A stretch of DNA of 64,000 nt from positions 99,834,147 through 99,898,146 of the forward strand of contig CM060697.1 in the NCBI GenBank assembly GCA_030686995.1, written 5' to 3'. Of the stretch, positions 20,567 to 31,355 are shown piece after piece; the stretch's first letter is position 1; each line of letters begins with the position of its first letter. This DNA is from Artemisia argyi (lineage: Eukaryota > Streptophyta > Magnoliopsida > Asterales > Asteraceae). Both the position numbers and the translations under genes were made by a program. The notes under the pieces were generated by a model, which worked only from the letters and a program-made list of their open reading frames with translations, was not told the DNA's origin and made no database searches.

Positions 20567-22822
20567 ATGGAAGGTGGTAACATCTTTGAAACCATCAACC
20601 CACCACAACAAGACCACCCACAAAACCCACCACTAGTTAACCAACCTCTTAGGCCCCGAACCCTAGGAGAGTATTCCCGACCTAGCCACCAAGGCTATCG
20701 AAACACCATTGAGCTCACCGGAGCCAATGTGTCACCCTTGCGATTCGACACCATCCGGTTGGTGCAAAGCAGATGTGCATTCCATGGACTTCGTTCCGAA
20801 GATCCAAATCAACATCTCAAGGACTTCCTCAAAATCGTAGATTCTATAGACCTTGATGTTACAACTAGAGAGTCAACCCGATTACGCCTATCCCAATTCT
20901 CTCTATGTGATCAAGCTAGTCTATGGCTTCAACGTTTACCCGCGGGATCCATCACCTCATGGGATGATCTCACCACTCGTTTCCTTGCTCAATATTTCCC
21001 ACCGGGGAGAATTACCAAGCTTAGAAATGATATATTGATGTTCCAACAATGTCAAGGTGAAACTCTATATGAAGCATGGACTCGTTTCAATGACTTACTC
21101 CAAAAAGTCCCTCATCATGGCATAGATCTTTGGCTCCAAGTCCAAATCTTCTATGACCATATCGATCTCTCCACAAGGCGAACCATTGACCAATCGGCCG
21201 GTGGCAAGCTACGTGATCTAAGTGCGGAAGAATCATGGGAACTCATAGAAGATCTTGCTCTCTATGACAATGAAAGTTGGAATGATCCCCGTGATTTGAA
21301 CAAAATGGTCAAGGCAATATCTTTGCCTTCGAACAATTCTAGCACTCCCGACCGTAGGATCATGGAACTTGAGGACCAAGTCAAGTTTCTCATGAAATCT
21401 TACGAAGCTCCTAAGCCTTCCTGCCAAGTGAACAAAATCACTTCTTCATGCGAATTATGTAGTGGTCCCCATGACACTCGTGATTGTGTGGAACTCCTCG
21501 GAAAAGCTTTTGCGGACTACGCATCCTCGCGTACCGATGAAGCGGGAGATAAGTGGTACACTTTCAAACCCGAGCCAAACCCTTATAGTGATTCCTACAA
21601 CCCTTCTTGGAAAAATCACCCCAACCTTAGGTGGAAACAAAACCAAACCAATTCTTCCAATCCGCCTAATCGTTACTAACCAAACAGTCCACCCTCCAAC
21701 CGTACTTTCAACAACAATCCTTCTAACAACTATGGTAGTACCAACAATCTTGAAGGATTGATGTCCAAGTTTATGGCATCTCAAGAAGCTCGAATAGCTA
21801 GGTTTGAAACCGAATTCAACCAACAACAAACGGAGATGACCAATAAGATTGACAACTTGTTGAAAGCCCTCAACAACCAAGCGTTAACTACACCTAGGAA
21901 GGATACTAGGGACACCAATAGCGGAATCCAAACTAAGGACCCCTCGTCATCCAAACACGTCCACTTTGTCAATGTTGTCACCATTAAGCCAATAGATAAG
22001 GATATAGAAGAAAGTGACAAAGATGAAGTTGGAGTAGAAACCGAGACTAGGGATGAAATTAGGGAAGTTGAGGTTAATAAGGGAGAAGAGTTAGAGGAAG
22101 TAGAGACTGTAGAAGAGTACTTTGATAAGTTGCCCACCAAGGAAGAACGGGAATATCATAAGGATTTATTTGATGGCCCCGAGACACCATATATCCCTGG
22201 TTCACCTCTTATCAAAATGGGAGACCCCTCTAACATCAACATACCATGCAACATTGGGCATATGCATATATGGAAAGCTTATATCGATCCTAGATCTCCT
22301 ATAAACATCATTACTAGGACTTATTATAATTGGGTAATGAAGAAACAACTTGGTTATAGGATGATGCCCAATAAGAATTTGATAAGTAATTTTGTAGGAA
22401 GAGTGAAGGGATTGCATGTGATTATAGGTAATTTCACTTATGAGATCGATTTTATGATAGTAGAGGATACTTGTTCGGAGATAGATGCTTGCCTAAGTCA
22501 AGTAGTGTTGGGAAAACCATTCGTTGAGGCCACTAAGATGAGTTATGATCCGACTTTAGGGATAGTTAGGTTCAAGGAAGAGAATGATGAAATTGCCTAC
22601 CAAATGCCCTATAAGATTGAGCAATACCGCCTCCTGTCAAACATAGAAAAAGAACACAAACAAGCGGCTTACTATAGGAATGATGAGGATAGACGTAGAG
22701 GAGTAGAGTATGTGATGAATAGGATGCTTGGTTTCTACAAAGAATGCTTGCAACTAGGTCCTGAGTACAAAACTGGTATAGGAGATGACCTAGAGAGTGA
22801 AACCAACGATGAGATCACGTAG
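20567..22822 (+). pseudogene. gag: Copy A Gag-protease frame, one stop
   Basis: 752-codon frame starting MEGGNIFETINPPQQ. The capsid part has LGEYSRPSHQGYRNTIELTG, LFQFSL-type helices, RLPAGSITSWDDLTTRFLAQ and VPHHGIDLWLQVQIFYDHID. The knuckle is CELCSGPHDTRDC (C-x2-C-x3-H-x4-C). After an acidic linker comes a protease-like domain (WKAYIDPRSPINIITRTYYN, DACLSQVVLGKPFVEATKMS) and a basic tail (RNDEDRRRGVEYVMNRMLGF). A single TAA at 21677-21679 lies at a position that is CAA in copy B. The D-P-R-S motif replaces D-[ST]-G-[AS], so protease activity is doubtful. Confidence 0.9.
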
Positions 22823-25275
22823 TAACCCATGACCTTGAGTCTAGCTACAAGACTCGTAAATAAAGAAAAGCGCTTCTTGGGAGGCAACCCATGTTTTGTG
22901 TGATTTTTATTTTTATTGATTGTTATTTGTTTCCATATGCATGCTTTATTTTTATTGTTGATAGATCATGTTTCAAAACTAAAATGGTGAAAGTACTTTA
23001 TTTTGTTGTTTGGCTTAGTCTTAACTTCATCCAAAGGTATTTCGCAAAAGATAAGTGTAAGGCGAAACCCCAAATATGTTTTTAAGAAACAAAACCGATC
23101 ATGATTCTCCACAATATTAAGTGAACATGTATATTCGTATTTGTTAGAGTCAAATGCTTGTATCGAGTCATAATGATGTTTTGCAGGATTTTCCAGGAAG
23201 TAGGACAAAGTTTTTCCAGAAAATTTCCGGAAACTTAACATAAGAATTTCTGCAGGTCACTTCTGACGGCGTCAGGAAGTAACCCCTGACGGCGTCACGT
23301 GTAAAATTCTGGAAATTTTACCAGTTTTGTTTTTCTACCGGAGTCTTAAATTTTTTGTTTAATCTTTAGTTTTATAATCTCCAGGAAATCTGCAAACATC
23401 ATTCCACAAGCATTATATCTTATTTTGTTTTCTAGGATTTGTTAGCATATATAGATTGCCGCCGATTTTATGCGAGGTTGCCTTGTCTGTTTTCTCAGGT
23501 TTAACAGGTTATGTTTGACAAGAAGATGATTTATATTCTGGAAGGGAAGCTTTGATTGTTCATTTTCTTGGAGGAAGATCTAACCTGGCTACCCTATTAT
23601 CCATACCGAGCGAATCAGGGGAGTATTTGATTTCATTCTTTTTACTTATTTCACTTTTACATTCTTTACTTGAACATTGGGGGCAATGTTCATCCTAAGT
23701 GTAAGGGGAGGGTAAAATGATGATACCTTACAGATACACTTTCGCTTGAGTTTGTTTGTTTGATAGTAGATGTGTAATAAAACTATGAGAAATACTTGTT
23801 AGTGTAATTTTAGCGCCAAATTTAAATTTTTTTACAACATTTAGGAGTGAAACTTTAGCCTTAGCAACCGTCTCATGGATAAGAGTTGTATGACTAGCAC
23901 GAAACCGTACTATTCAGAAAAATTTTCCACCCAAATATGTGAGGTTCGCCTTTAGATTTGATAGGAAAAGCATTTATTATTAGTGCTTATGAGTGTACCG
24001 GTAGCATTTAGATTCTAGAACTTGCGTTAGTGATGCATCCCGAGACCGCTAGTGAAACTACATTCATGTAGTAGGATTTATTACATGCTAAGAGGCATTA
24101 GGATCTCCCTTGTGTTAAACCCGTATCATAATTACTTGACCATTTAAGTCATATTACTTGGCTAGTTAAGTCAATTAATTTTTCCCACACCCTTAGCGTT
24201 GTACTCATTTTTAGTACACGAAACCCCTAGTACACCCCTCCGAGCCTATCTTTTCGTTTCTAACTTTAAGCATCTTACTTAAAGGAAGAATTTGTTACAC
24301 CCCACTTAAATGTACACCCAAATCGCCTTAGCCTTCCGTGTATGCACTCATCTTTAGTGCATTATTGTTATTTGTTTAAACCCTTAGTTAATTATCTAAT
24401 TGATTACATGGTTGCTAAGTCGAGTCATATCCTTGTACATATTGTTTTGGGACGATTGGGACTCATGGGTAAAGTACTTATGTTATGGAGTAATGGGGAA
24501 GAACATCATTTATTACCCCCATATGTGCGTTAATCTTAAAAGTACTCCAAGTGTTTTGATTATCTTAATTCGAGTCATTATATTAGTTTATTGTAAAGTA
24601 TGTAAAAATTCAAGTGTAAGGGGAATTTTCATTCCCTATGATGTATTATTTTGGATGGTAGGGTAAGAGTGTTTGCAAAAAAAAAAAAAAAAAAAAAAAA
24701 TCAAGAAAAAGAAAAGAGAAAAAACATACAGACTACCATCCCGTTTTCATTCTATGTTTATTTTATGTTTTTGTTATTTTTCATTTATTAGCTTAAGTCG
24801 AGTCTAGTATTGGCTTAGCAACGCCATATTGTACATGTAATTGACCAAGATGATTAACTCGCCACCAGTAAAGACTACCTATATCCAACAAAACCGTGAA
24901 TTCCATATCCCTAAACCTAACGTTACAACCCTTGAAAAGACCTCTTTGATAGTTTATCCTAGGTGCTTATGCCATATGGTGGAGGTTTGATCCTTTCCCA
25001 AGCCTATGGTAATCTATTTTGTTATGACAGGTAGTGAGAGATGTTTTCCATTTCCATATTGTGATATTACTTTATTACATTCGAGAGATGTGAGTATCTA
25101 AACACTATTTGTGAGGTGCTAGTGTATGACCTCCGTGCTTGCCTTTGGTCTTTAGTGGAACGATTATTTGTTGTAATTACTTTTATATTAGTGTTAAATG
25201 ACCCCTAACTTGTATTTTGAGTATAATAAAAGCGCATTTGCTTGAGGACAAGCAAATCTCAAGTGTAAGGGTATA
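22823..25275 (+). other. Copy A structured 3' region
   Basis: 2.45 kb without a credible gene, yet well conserved in copy B (41381-43871). It holds two TGACGGCGTCA sites (about 23263, 23287), four AAGTGTAAGG motifs (23053, 23697, 24612, 25261), hairpins at 23671-23692, 24200-24218, 24342-24362 and 25236-25257, an A24 tract (24677-24700), and a GGGAGGCAACCC phrase after the stop codon. The last AAGTGTAAGGGTA is next to the 3' LTR and is probably the polypurine tract. The others look like repeats of it. Confidence 0.7.
25236..25257. other. 9-bp hairpin with AGGA loop beside the copy A polypurine tract
   Basis: ATTTGCTTG and CAAGCAAAT pair perfectly around AGGA. It is identical in copy B at 43832-43853. 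I recall similar 'cttgaggacaag' phrases near the 3' end of other plant gypsy elements. Confidence 0.75.
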
Positions 25276-26696
25276 TGATAAGGCGAAAAATGAACCGTTT
25301 TTAGGGGGTCATTTAAGCCCGGAACTGAATTTATTTGATCAAATATTGCCCTAAATCGTTCATTTTGTGATTTTAGGTACTTTGGGAGTGAATTCTGGAA
25401 AAGGAAGCATTTTAGACGTTTTTGGAGCATAAAAGTGAAGAAAACGGCAAAGACTTAATTTTCCATGCTGAGAACAGTACCTGACGGCGTCAAGAAGGGA
25501 AATGTGACGGCGTCAGGAGTAAAATCCATGACGACCTAGAGAAAACCTGAAGGCGTCAAGAGAAGGGCGTCACGAGTTAATTTGGTGACGGCCTGAAGAT
25601 GGACTACACGTGACGGCGTCAAACCTAGATCTAGGCAGTCCGAGCAGTTTATTGGCGGCGAGATGACGGCGTCAGACATTTACTCTTGACGCCGTCACCT
25701 CACAAAATCTATATATACTTTTCTATTTTTCATTCATTAAGAGAGCAACTTGTGTGAAGAATACTAGGGTCGAACCTAATAAACCCTAGGTCGTTTATAA
25801 CAGTATTTTCAAGGGTTTTCACCCCTTGAAACCTTTCATGTTCAATTAAGATAAGTCCTTTTTCAATTTATTCAATATGTCTATGTGTTGTTTGAATATA
25901 TCTTATGCTTGTCTTGACTTTAACATGCTAGGCTAGATCTTTCATGTGTTTGGTTAGATGTAATGAAACCTAGATGTTAATTATAGGTTGATTGCTTGTT
26001 TATATTTGTAATGGATGAATGATTTCAATGTTAGGCTTAAGAAAACTGGCAGATCTCCATTGTGTAACTTGCTTGAACGTCTTAAGAAACATGAACCGAT
26101 GTGTACTAGGTTTTTATGGTTGTATTTAATGCATGAGCGAATTCTAGTGATCCCATGTTAGGAGCTTCTTAGCCGGCTCGACATAGGAGTGAAGTAGGAG
26201 CTTATAGGATTGGGGAAGTAAGTACGCCACCCCATGAATGGTATTAAGGAATACAATCCGTCATCCACGCAACTGTAACAAGTAATTAACCTGTAAAAGA
26301 TATCTAGGGAGTAGTAAAATCTAAATAAACACAATTCTCCCATATATTGCTCACACCTCTATCTTAATTTAGTTTATTTTCATTTTTTAGTATTTTATTT
26401 TGTTTGAATCTTAGTAATTGGGTTAGTTGACTAGCAACTAATTCTGCCCGTCTTCAAAAACCCGAGATTTTATTTGCTTTTCTAAAAACATAAAAATACA
26501 AAAAGAATCATTCCTCATCTCTAGACCTAGTCTTTAGGTTTTCTAATCCTAGCGACACTATTCCCAAGTTGAACGATCAATCCCCCGGTACTTGTCATTA
26601 TACTATACTACAACGATCAGGTACACTGCCTGGTGGGGGTTGTAAGCTTCTCGAGATCCCTCGAGAGGTAAAGCCTGGTGCAATTCCCATGCATCA
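25276..26696 (+). repeat. Copy A 3' LTR (1421 bp)
   Basis: Matches 18974-20396 with scattered changes (for example GAACCATTTTTAG against GAACCGTTTTTAG near the start). It ends ATGCATCA, then the CTTAA target copy. Confidence 0.95.
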
Positions 26697-27084
26697 CTTA
26701 AGAAGAACTTTTATATTAAACCAAACTTGAACCTGCTTTGTTACACAGATTCACTAACAATCCCTAACTATTATCGACTTTGAACAACTCTAAAAACATA
26801 TATCGACTAATACCTCTTAAGGCTCTTTATATAGATAACCTTAAGTCGGTTTACATCTTGAACGACAAGTAATTATCCCTAACTAATTCTAGAATATTCG
26901 TTCAATGTTACACATTAATCCTTTAACTAATATTGCACTTAAGTCCTTGTATCCTTCGAAGTACTTGAACATTCTTCATTAAACAGCAATACTTTGACTT
27001 TTATCTTCAGCAGTACTTTGACTTTATTCTTCATACAGCAGTACTTTGACATACAGAAGTACCTTGATCTTTTATATCCCAACA
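26697..27084 (-). repeat. Copia 3' LTR, proximal part
   Basis: Continues the LTR after copy A, starting with the duplicated CTTAA and ending TATATCCCAACA. With 18838-18973 it adds up to the 520 bases of the intact 5' LTR. It carries a minus-strand TATA (CTATATAAAG, near 26830) and four AGTAC-CTTTG type motifs near its outer end. Confidence 0.93.
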
Positions 27085-27098
27085 ATCCTCCCCTAACT
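27085..27098 (-). other. Polypurine tract of the copia element
   Basis: On the minus strand this reads AGTTAGGGGAGGAT, directly before the TGTTGGG that begins the 3' LTR. Confidence 0.8.
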
Positions 27099-27359
27099 TG
27101 AACTCCACTTGCTTGATTTCAAGTTTCTTTGTTATCTTTGATCTTCAAAATCTTTAATCATTCAGAAAGATTGTTTCTTTATCTCTTATATTTTATCTGT
27201 CATGTGTCAAAGTACTCTTTATCAGCATCTTCTTTGCAATAAATCTCCTCAGCTACTCAGCAACATTTTGGTACAATAGTCATCAAATCTTTGAAAGTTT
27301 CATACTATTCTCATCACTTCCAGGTGTATGAACTCCTGTGAGAGGTGAATCATTGAAAA

Positions 27360-27770
27360 TTTAATGGATTTTGATGTCTCTTTACCAAAGCCATTAACTC
27401 TGGAGTAGCCAATGTTTTAGGTTAGAACAACCATGGTACATTGATAACCACATGATTTTTAGCAAATCATCAGCTTTCAACGGATTTGAGTAGTCTTTAC
27501 CAAGAGCCGTTTGCTTTTGGACTAGTTAGTTCTTTGATTTCAACCATGGTGAACTAATTACCAAAAATGGATTTTCCACAGCCTTTACCACAAGCCATTT
27601 TTCCTTGTGGGCTAGCCAACTCTTCACTTATACAGATATGGTGAGTTGAAACCATACAATATTTAGTAAATTGTCAACTAAAAACGGATTTGATTATCAC
27701 ATCAGAGCCGTACCCTCATGATGAGTCAAATTCTTTCTTGTCTGTTAAACATGGTGAGTTGATTACCATT
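27360..27770. repeat. Four degenerate tandem repeats in the copia 3' region
   Basis: Units begin near GGATTT at 27366, 27482, 27569 and 27686 and share, in order: TTTACCA..AGCC, a CTAG-containing middle, and CATGGTGA..TGATTACC. Unit length varies from about 87 to 117 bases. The rest of 27099-27977 has no gene. Confidence 0.65.
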
Positions 27771-27977
27771 TGTTGTGCAGTATAGATACTAACACCATGT
27801 GTTTCTTTTCAAATACTTTTACTTCACTTTTAAACATCAGAAACTTTTTATTTTATTTTAAAGGACTTATACTGGTTTATATCAGCAAGCAGTACTTTGA
27901 TAAAGTACTTGTTTGTCTTTGCAGTACTTTGAAAAATACTTATTATACAAAACAAATCATACCAGTATTTTGCAATA

Positions 27978-30941
27978 TTACTCTTCAGACTTGGTCCATC
28001 TGATAAATAGCTTGATAACATCCAAAGCTACTTCAGATTCATCTTCAAGTTCCATTCCATGATCCAGCATTCTGAGCATAATTTCTTTAATCAATGGATA
28101 TCTTCTCTCAGCAAGCATGTGAATCATGGTACCATCTTCCATCTCAAGTGCATGAACTCCTGATGACTCAAAGAATCTCCATATTGTGATTTCCCAATTC
28201 TCTTGATCATTCCACTGAGGATCAACACTTGTTTCTTCAGTTTCCCAGATGGTAATTAAGTCTCCAAGCAAAATTAATCCCACTCCTGATGCTTCAATCT
28301 CTGCATAGTATGTCTGCACTTGCATGTATAAATCATATAAATCTTCTCTGGTGATAAAATGCAAAACATCCCATAACATGTTGAATACTGTGAAGCTTTC
28401 ATCTTCTCTGGTGAACATAAGATAGTTCCCTTCTTTTGATTCAACCACAGAGAATGAGATTATCTTGGACTTCTTTCCAGAATCTTTTGTTTTCTTATTC
28501 TCAAAATCTACTACTCTGAAATAGTTTCTAAGTTCATCAACTGTATCTTCATGGATCATCTTCAGTCTTTTTGACAGTTGATCATCTAGAACTGCTTTCT
28601 TTCTTTTCAATTTTCTTTGCTCAGCCTGTTCTTTTCTAATATCTTCTAACTTCTTCTTTCTATCAACATCCATGGGTATAATATTTTCTACTTCTTTCCT
28701 GATATCCTCTTGTACTTTTTCCCACAGAGCTTTCACTTCTGGATACCTCATTTTATGCAAATTCTTGTATCCTCTTCTTTTCAAGAAACTTATCATCCAG
28801 TTTCTTTCCTGAGCAATTGTCATAGGCTTCTTTGTAATTGGCTTGTTTAGCTCTGCCAAATACTCTGCATCATATTCTGCTTGTTGCTTTCTAGCAAGTT
28901 CTGCATCTTCTGCAATCTTAAGTTCTCTAATCTGTGCAAGAGTGAATTTCTTCTTCTTCTTACTATCTTTCTGCTTCATGATCCCTTTCCCTTTGTCTTT
29001 GGGATCTAACTCTTCAGATTCAGAAGTACTTTCAGCAACTTGTTGTGCAGACTCAGAAATATGTATACCTCCAGCAGATCTATTCAAATTCATCATGATT
29101 TGAGCAATTATTTCATCATCACTTGCAGTATGCACCTTAGCTTCTTCTTGTTGTATGAAAGTAGAAGGACCAGCTTCATCTTCAAAATTTATTGTAGAAG
29201 GTCCAGCTGTACTTTCATCAATATTCATAGCAGCAATACCTTGCTTAGCAGTACCTTGCAGATCTGTGTTTTCAGCAACAGTACTTTGAGCTTGAGTACT
29301 TTGAATATTTTGTGCATCAACATCTTGCTCAACATCTTCTTGCTCAACAACATCCTCTTGTGCAATATTCACATCCTCTTCAATGTATTTCTCTGGTACA
29401 ATAGTCTTTGGACTTTCTGGATATTGCCAAAGGTGAGCATCTTCAGAATATTTAATCTCAGCATCATCTCTATCCAAATTATCATCTTGATTCCTCCCCA
29501 ATTTGATAGATGATGATTTTCTATGCCTCCTCTTGGATTTAGAAGTCTTCTTGGAAGATTTAGACTTCTGTTTCTGAGATTGTTTCTGTTCCTTCACATA
29601 AAGCCTAAAATTCTGAACAAGAGGCCAAACAAACTTCTTCAACCTTCTGAACTTCTTTATTAACTTCTTGATTTCTGCAGCTTGATCATCAATAGTTTTC
29701 TTCATCTTCTCCAATTCTTTAGTCAAAGCATAATTACTCATAGCACCTTCAACTCCCTCATCTCCTCCAGGTGTTTGAATCCCACATGTGGGAGTATAAT
29801 CATTGGGAGAAGGTACTGGTGTATGCTCTGAAGCAGTACCTTTAGAAGAAGTACTTTGTGGAGAAGTACCTTCAGCAGAAATAGGTTGATCCAAGGAAGC
29901 TGACACTGAGGGAGTCCTTTCACTAGAAACATCATGCTGAGGTGAAACAATAGGTGGTGTAGGGGTATGTACTGATGCAGAATGCTCAGAAGGATCAGGT
30001 TGATCAACAACATCAGAATTAGCAGAACCACTATTTTCAATGTCATCCCTAACAGCTTGAGCTACCTCTAACATGTAAGCATTGAGAGGTGTATTTTTAC
30101 CTAAAAAATTTACTCCCTTGTGAGACATAAAGGTGAACACTTTAGGTGGCATCCTAATTGTGGGTACATAGTCCTGAGGTTTTGGTATCCCATCTAATGG
30201 ATTCTCTAAGAGCAGTTGAACAAATCTAGGATACATTAGAAAAGGGGATCCAGCCTTAATATGTGTGATCATACCATCAAGGATCATGTATGAAATGTTA
30301 AAGGGTTGATTGGTAATAAGGCCAACAAATGCAGAAGCTATAGCATGACTAAATTGATCCCAAGCAGTACTCTTAGGACTTAAACAATGGAGTAAAACAT
30401 GAATGAAAAACTTCCAATGAGGACTTACCATTGCTTTCTGAAAAGTAAGCTTATCCAATGGTCCTTCATACCCAATGTCTCTAAGTGCCTTCCAAATCTC
30501 TTGTTTAGCAAACAAAACAGAGCCTCCTTCATCTTCAAACAACAGAGCTTCTCTGATTGTTGCTTCTGTAACACGAATAGCTCTCCCAGCAACTGTAGCA
30601 TGTATCACATCCTCTCCATCTTCAACCTGAGACCTTGCCGTAGCCCAAAACTCCTGTATCCAAGGTCCAATAATCTCTGGGTTGACTAAGATTGAGTAAC
30701 AGATGGTGGTTCCAGTGAGAAAATCAATAATCCCATGAAAATCAAGGTTATGTTGCGTTTTCTCAAGATTTGCTATCATGTTGTGTTTGGTGTTTGTAGG
30801 TCGATGCGCCATTGTGAGAAGGTTTAGAGAGAATAGTTGTAATCGGAGAATAATATGAATGAGTTGGATGAACAAGAATGGTGGATGGGTACGAGTGAAT
30901 AAATAATAAAAAGATATGAGGTATATAAGGATAATATACAA
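27978..30941 (-). CDS. Copia ORF3: 987-codon accessory gene after pol
   Basis: The longest intact frame in the window, in the place where SIRE-type copia elements can carry an env-like gene. The likely start is codon 44 (ATG at 30812, MAHRPTNTKHNMIANLEKTQ), because a plant-like leader precedes it; the upstream ATG at 30941 would add a hydrophobic stretch (MYIILIYLISFYYLF). In order: a globular amino-terminal domain (to about 310), a Pro/Ser/Thr-rich linker, a coiled coil (about 400-440), a basic KSSKKTSKSKRRHRK patch (about 455-475, possible nuclear signal), an acidic repeat region with QST triplets, a Lys/Glu-rich helix, and a carboxy-terminal domain (DELRNYFRVV ... HMLAERRYPL). From memory, similar proteins accompany copia elements in Asteraceae, sometimes misannotated. 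Function unknown. Confidence 0.85.
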   Translation of the reverse strand: MYIILIYLISFYYLFTRTHPPFLFIQLIHIILRLQLFSLNLLTMAHRPTNTKHNMIANLEKTQHNLDFHGIIDFLTGTTICYSILVNPEIIGPWIQEFWATARSQVEDGEDVIHATVAGRAIRVTEATIREALLFEDEGGSVLFAKQEIWKALRDIGYEGPLDKLTFQKAMVSPHWKFFIHVLLHCLSPKSTAWDQFSHAIASAFVGLITNQPFNISYMILDGMITHIKAGSPFLMYPRFVQLLLENPLDGIPKPQDYVPTIRMPPKVFTFMSHKGVNFLGKNTPLNAYMLEVAQAVRDDIENSGSANSDVVDQPDPSEHSASVHTPTPPIVSPQHDVSSERTPSVSASLDQPISAEGTSPQSTSSKGTASEHTPVPSPNDYTPTCGIQTPGGDEGVEGAMSNYALTKELEKMKKTIDDQAAEIKKLIKKFRRLKKFVWPLVQNFRLYVKEQKQSQKQKSKSSKKTSKSKRRHRKSSSIKLGRNQDDNLDRDDAEIKYSEDAHLWQYPESPKTIVPEKYIEEDVNIAQEDVVEQEDVEQDVDAQNIQSTQAQSTVAENTDLQGTAKQGIAAMNIDESTAGPSTINFEDEAGPSTFIQQEEAKVHTASDDEIIAQIMMNLNRSAGGIHISESAQQVAESTSESEELDPKDKGKGIMKQKDSKKKKKFTLAQIRELKIAEDAELARKQQAEYDAEYLAELNKPITKKPMTIAQERNWMISFLKRRGYKNLHKMRYPEVKALWEKVQEDIRKEVENIIPMDVDRKKKLEDIRKEQAEQRKLKRKKAVLDDQLSKRLKMIHEDTVDELRNYFRVVDFENKKTKDSGKKSKIISFSVVESKEGNYLMFTREDESFTVFNMLWDVLHFITREDLYDLYMQVQTYYAEIEASGVGLILLGDLITIWETEETSVDPQWNDQENWEITIWRFFESSGVHALEMEDGTMIHMLAERRYPLIKEIMLRMLDHGMELEDESEVALDVIKLFIRWTKSEE

Positions 30942-31286
30942 AAAATCACGGTTAATTAATAATTTTACCGTTATTTTTGGAAGTGATTATCCCCATATCT
31001 TTCGAAAGTTTGTTACCCGCAAATTTGACCGTTGGAACAGTATCTGACACGTCAGCCTACCCTTTATATCACCAAGCAGTACGTTCAGTTATAAACCCAA
31101 ACAGTATGTTGACTAAAGTACTTCTCAAACAAAATATCTTGATAGTTGACTGTTTGACCAAAATATCTTTGAAAGTCAACCCTGAGTAATTACTATCTCC
31201 CCAAATTAATTCCCAAAGCTACCAAGGTAAGTAAACATCAATGAACTTCATTTAATACCCTTATACCTTTACCTTGACTATAAAAG
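30921..31286. promoter_or_regulatory. Putative bidirectional promoter inside the copia element
   Basis: The two start codons (30812 minus, 31356 plus) point away from each other. On the minus strand CCTTATATAC (30921-30930) lies about 110 bases before ORF3. On the plus strand CTATAAAAG (31278-31286) lies about 70 bases before the small gene. About 350 bases separate the two TATA boxes. It is outside the LTRs, so it would be an internal promoter of the element. Confidence 0.6.
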
Positions 31287-31355
31287 CAACTCTTCCAACA
31301 ACATACTTCATTCATCTCATCTTTCATTATCAGAACACAAACCCTAGTAAAAACA

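Larger units (their letters stand above)
18974..26696 (+). mobile_element. Gag-protease-only gypsy element, copy A (Athila-type Gag)
   Basis: LTRs at 18974-20396 and 25276-26696, flanked by a perfect CTTAA duplication (18969-18973, 26697-26701) within the copia 3' LTR. A primer site resembling the tRNA-Asp type follows the first LTR. The only coding region is a Gag plus protease-like frame (20567-22822). No reverse transcriptase, RNase H or integrase is present in the 2.4 kb that follows, so it must use enzymes from another element. The LTRs differ by only a few percent. Confidence 0.92.

Noticed and set aside
19857..26343. Repeated small frames in the copy A LTRs (about 19857-20042 and 26158-26343, minus)
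   Set aside because: LTR sequence, duplicated by the element's structure; no start context or motif.
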